Shown here: one piece after another, positions 39,071-40,916 of the stretch | Numbering within the stretch: the first letter of the stretch is position 1 | How the letters are laid out: each line of letters starts with the position of its first letter | Source: Methylomonas sp. | GTDB taxonomy: Bacteria; Pseudomonadota; Gammaproteobacteria; Methylococcales; Methylomonadaceae | Direction: 5' to 3' | Length of the DNA: 40,916 bases | Assembly (NCBI RefSeq): GCF_023228165.1 | Contig: NZ_JALOBS010000017.1 | Span: 73,009-113,924 of the forward strand | Program-made: the position numbers and the translations under genes | Notes under the pieces: generated by a model | Databases searched by the model: none | What the model saw: only the letters and a program-made list of their open reading frames with translations | Told to the model about the DNA's origin: nothing

Positions 39071-40344
39071 TCGTAGGTCTCACTATAAAGTCTCACGAGA
39101 TCGCCTCTACCTATTGAGTTTTGCCGCGCTGTATCAAGGCTTATCGTATAATCAAGAGCAGCAAACCGTTCCATTAATATCTTTTTATCTATTTTCGATT
39201 TAATCCAGTGCCAACTTTTAGGACGTAATGTTTCAAGTCCGGTGTTAATAATTTCGCCACATTTTCCACCATACGCACGAATTGCGAAGTCTGCTCCTTT
39301 TGGTGGCGTTGGTTGTCCTTTTGGATCTTTTGGTCCGAATCCCAAGAAATCCCAATCATCATGTGTAGTTGATAGCTCGACAATGGTGCGTTTCGTGTCT
39401 TTTTTTTCCCAGATTTGGAAACAACATTTCACCATCATGGGAGGATAAAACGAACAGGGTTCCATGGGGATTTCTTCATCGAAGACAAGATGAAAGTTTG
39501 CATTTAGTTTATTATGAACGCTTACACGGCGAAATGTTCTTGGAATAATGAAAGCGATTATATCCGCCCAGTTTGACGCGTGATTAAAGAACTTTATAGC
39601 CAGGGAACTTACTCTGCCAAATGGGGGGTTCCCAACAACGAGTATTTTACCAATATTGCTCGGAGGTCTGTATGTAAGAAAGTCTTGTTTGATAATATCT
39701 TTGTGCTCTGGTGAAATATCAATACCAAGTTTTTTATCGGTTGGAATTCTTGTAAGGAAACTTCCGTTTCCCGCACTTGGTTCTATTACCATTCCCCATT
39801 CGGACCATTTATAACGAGAACCAATACTTGCTAAACATTTTTCTGATATCACCGAAATTGTATAGAATTTATCGAGCCCTACTTCACGAACCACTTCTGC
39901 CTTTGTGGTTTGTACTGAAAGATCGGCGGAGCATCCGGCGAGTTCGGCAGAGCCTCTACCCCTTCGGGGGAGTTCGCGCGAAGCGCTCGAGGCTTCGCCG
40001 AGTTCAGTACTGATTGTTTCGTCTGTCACTGTGGAACTTTCTATAATAGAATTGATAACTGCTCCAGGAATCGTTAGAAGTCGATTAATATCATCCTTTT
40101 TCTTTCCACTATATCCTTTGATTCCATTTTCTTTGCAGAGGGCGACTAATTCCTTACGGGTTTTCTTGGAGTAGTCCATCGCGCTTATTAAGCGCTGTGA
40201 TACCACTGGAATATTAATTTTAAGTTCAATCGGGGATTCAAATTTTATCTCACCGTCATCCGTTTTGGATAGAATTTCTGTTGCTTTTTGTTCCACGGGT
40301 GATTCAATCATATTATCCTTTTTACGAGCGCATTTGCGTTTCAT
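39067..40344 (-). CDS. SAP-domain DNA (adenine) methyltransferase
   Basis: 425 aa from the ATG at 40344, abutting AAATATAT. Residues 56-90 are the SAP domain, identical to that of the convergent nuclease over 29 residues. A linker with an in-frame palindromic element follows (LGEASSASRELPRRGR). The methyltransferase has SAM motif I IEPSAGNGSF (187-196), LGIDIS (206-211) for the next strand's acidic residue, and motif IV GNPPFGR (238-244), the N/D-P-P-F/Y signature of amino-methyltransferases (N6-adenine most likely). FIIPRTFRR and MMVKCCFQIWEK are as in common bacterial and viral NPPF enzymes. It would modify viral DNA and protect it from the partner nuclease. The target site cannot be told from sequence. 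Confidence 0.85.
   Translation of the reverse strand: MKRKCARKKDNMIESPVEQKATEILSKTDDGEIKFESPIELKINIPVVSQRLISAMDYSKKTRKELVALCKENGIKGYSGKKKDDINRLLTIPGAVINSIIESSTVTDETISTELGEASSASRELPRRGRGSAELAGCSADLSVQTTKAEVVREVGLDKFYTISVISEKCLASIGSRYKWSEWGMVIEPSAGNGSFLTRIPTDKKLGIDISPEHKDIIKQDFLTYRPPSNIGKILVVGNPPFGRVSSLAIKFFNHASNWADIIAFIIPRTFRRVSVHNKLNANFHLVFDEEIPMEPCSFYPPMMVKCCFQIWEKKDTKRTIVELSTTHDDWDFLGFGPKDPKGQPTPPKGADFAIRAYGGKCGEIINTGLETLRPKSWHWIKSKIDKKILMERFAALDYTISLDTARQNSIGRGDLVRLYSETYD
39930..40006. repeat. Palindromic elements (in-frame, SAP-methyltransferase linker)
   Basis: Inverted and direct units, e.g. GAGTTCGGCAGAGCCTCTAC and GAGTTCGCGCGAAGCGCTCG, placed as in the partner nuclease: right between SAP and catalytic domains. 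Confidence 0.8.
40094..40187. repeat. 94-bp perfect inverted repeat, right copy (SAP domain)
   Basis: Reverse complement of 38211-38304; see there. The copies are 1,789 nt apart. Confidence 0.95.
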
Positions 40345-40352
40345 ATATATTT
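40345..40352 (-). promoter_or_regulatory. TATA-like box before SAP-methyltransferase
   Basis: ATATATTT on + (AAATATAT on -) directly upstream of the ATG at 40344. Confidence 0.4.
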
Positions 40353-40412
40353 CCGACTTTGTGGGAAAGTTTTCTGGTGGATTTTATGACTATACTTTAT
40401 ACGCTCAATTTT

Positions 40413-40727
40413 TCATAATGGCATGAATGTTTCATCAACGCTGTCTGATTTTGTTTTCCCGGAATACAGATATTCGCCGAGATTCGCGCATTGTAGCCAT
40501 TGATTTGCATTAATTTGTATTGATTTCAAAAAAGAAACGGTGATAAAATGCGCAATTCGTTTATCCATGCGGTATATGTTCAGTTTTGGCACTATTTCTT
40601 CGAGAAATATGAGCAAATCAACGCAAACAATCCGCGACAATGCGGCTCGCCCGCTACGCAGGGTTGCAACTTGTAGCAAAAAGGTTGATATTTCTTGAAA
40701 AGAATTGACACTAAAATCTATCCACAT
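40413..40727 (-). CDS. Unknown 104-aa protein
   Basis: 104 aa from the ATG at 40727, alpha-helical by pattern (FSVNSFQEISTFLLQVATL, VDLLIFLEEIVPKLNI, AHFITVSFLKSIQINANQWL). No motif or membrane span. A worn palindromic half-unit (40642-40666) lies in frame (ATLRSGRAALS). GTATATAAAAAATATAC is about 35-50 nt upstream of the start and may serve both this gene and the small + frame at 40780. Composition with CGCG words resembles the older viral genes more than the adjacent methyltransferase. Confidence 0.55.
   Translation of the reverse strand: MWIDFSVNSFQEISTFLLQVATLRSGRAALSRIVCVDLLIFLEEIVPKLNIYRMDKRIAHFITVSFLKSIQINANQWLQCANLGEYLYSGKTKSDSVDETFMPL
40642..40666. repeat. Worn palindromic half-element
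   Basis: GCGGCTCGCCCGCTACGCAG then GGTTG; a degraded copy in the 104-aa gene. Confidence 0.45.
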
Positions 40728-40779
40728 GGCTTTTTTCCTTCTCCATCTAAATGTAGATGGGTATATTTTTTATATACAG

Positions 40780-40896
40780 ATGAGCCAGCATGCAAGTCCT
40801 GCAGGATATAATCAAGAAACAGTCCGTCAAAACATTCGGCAAGACACGAAAGACTCTTCCCCCGCAAAATGTAGAAAGTCAGAAGACGTGGTTTAA
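40780..40896 (+). CDS. Possible 38-aa peptide
   Basis: An ATG directly after a TATATAC box (40771-40777) opens 38 codons, MSQHASPAGYNQETVRQNIR and a polar, charged tail, ending at TAA 40894-40896. The promoter-like context is as good as for real genes here, but coding evidence is otherwise absent. Confidence 0.25.
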   Translation: MSQHASPAGYNQETVRQNIRQDTKDSSPAKCRKSEDVV

Positions 40897-40916
40897 TATT
40901 TCAGAGACGAATTTTG

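Noticed and set aside
868..40666. Reading the palindromic elements as CRISPR repeats or insertion sequences
   Set aside because: Copies are dispersed, in both orientations, without regular spacers, flanking cas genes or transposase.
1..40916. tRNA, rRNA or riboswitch genes
   Set aside because: No cloverleaf, rRNA-like or riboswitch-like stretch was noticed in any spacer on reading both strands; spacers are mostly too short.

Overview
The window is a gene-dense piece of a large nucleocytoplasmic DNA virus. I place it nearest the extended African swine fever virus (ASFV) group (Asfuvirales: ASFV and its amoeba-virus relatives). That placement is inference from memory of families; no search was run. 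The evidence is a set of genes matching ASFV hallmark genes in domain content and often in length: type II topoisomerase (P1192R-like), a fused Rpb3-Rpb11 RNA polymerase subunit (H359R-like, 357 aa), a SUMO-protease-fold cysteine protease with a His-Asn-Cys triad (S273R-like), a PCNA with an AT-hook tail (E301R-like), a NifS-like PLP enzyme (QP383R-like), a primase-helicase fusion (F1055L-like) and a D6/D11-type SF2 helicase. Intergenic gaps are mostly 5-100 nt. Many ORFs have a TATA-like box 5-30 nt before the ATG and a run of 7-8 T after the stop. No introns, tRNAs, rRNAs or CRISPR arrays were seen.

Layout. 0.2-2.1 kb: two zinc-finger proteins with converging 3' ends. 2.2-6.0 kb: topoisomerase II. 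6.1-10.4 kb: an unknown helical protein, then four tandem F-box-like paralogues, one truncated. 10.4-16.5 kb: an EsV-1-7-type zinc peptide, the Rpb3-11 subunit, a thioredoxin-fold-like protein and several structural or membrane candidates, mostly on +. 16.5-21.2 kb on -: helicase, a 55-aa protamine-like peptide, two small membrane proteins and the protease. 21.2-24.2 kb: an unknown + gene, a zinc-binding - gene and a gene-poor spacer. 24.3-30.2 kb: a protein with two histone folds (H2A-like then H2B-like), a transmembrane zinc protein, an unknown 506-aa protein and PCNA. 30.2-38 kb: NifS-like enzyme, a RING protein with a worn SNF2-like domain, a secretory membrane protein and the primase-helicase. 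38.2-40.3 kb: a convergent restriction-modification-like pair in which nuclease and DNA methyltransferase carry the same SAP domain, encoded by a 94-bp perfect inverted repeat.

Several products fit a programme of genome replication (primase-helicase, PCNA, topoisomerase II), transcription (Rpb3-11, D6/D11 helicase), virion maturation (protease, membrane proteins) and DNA packaging (histone doublet, basic peptide). Overlaid on this is a family of about 34-50 bp GC-rich palindromic elements in spacers and, in frame, in at least a dozen ORFs, recalling Rickettsia palindromic elements. The strongest candidates for something undescribed are the SAP-tagged restriction-modification pair, the H2A-H2B order histone fusion (reverse of the marseillevirus doublet) and the in-frame palindromic element family.
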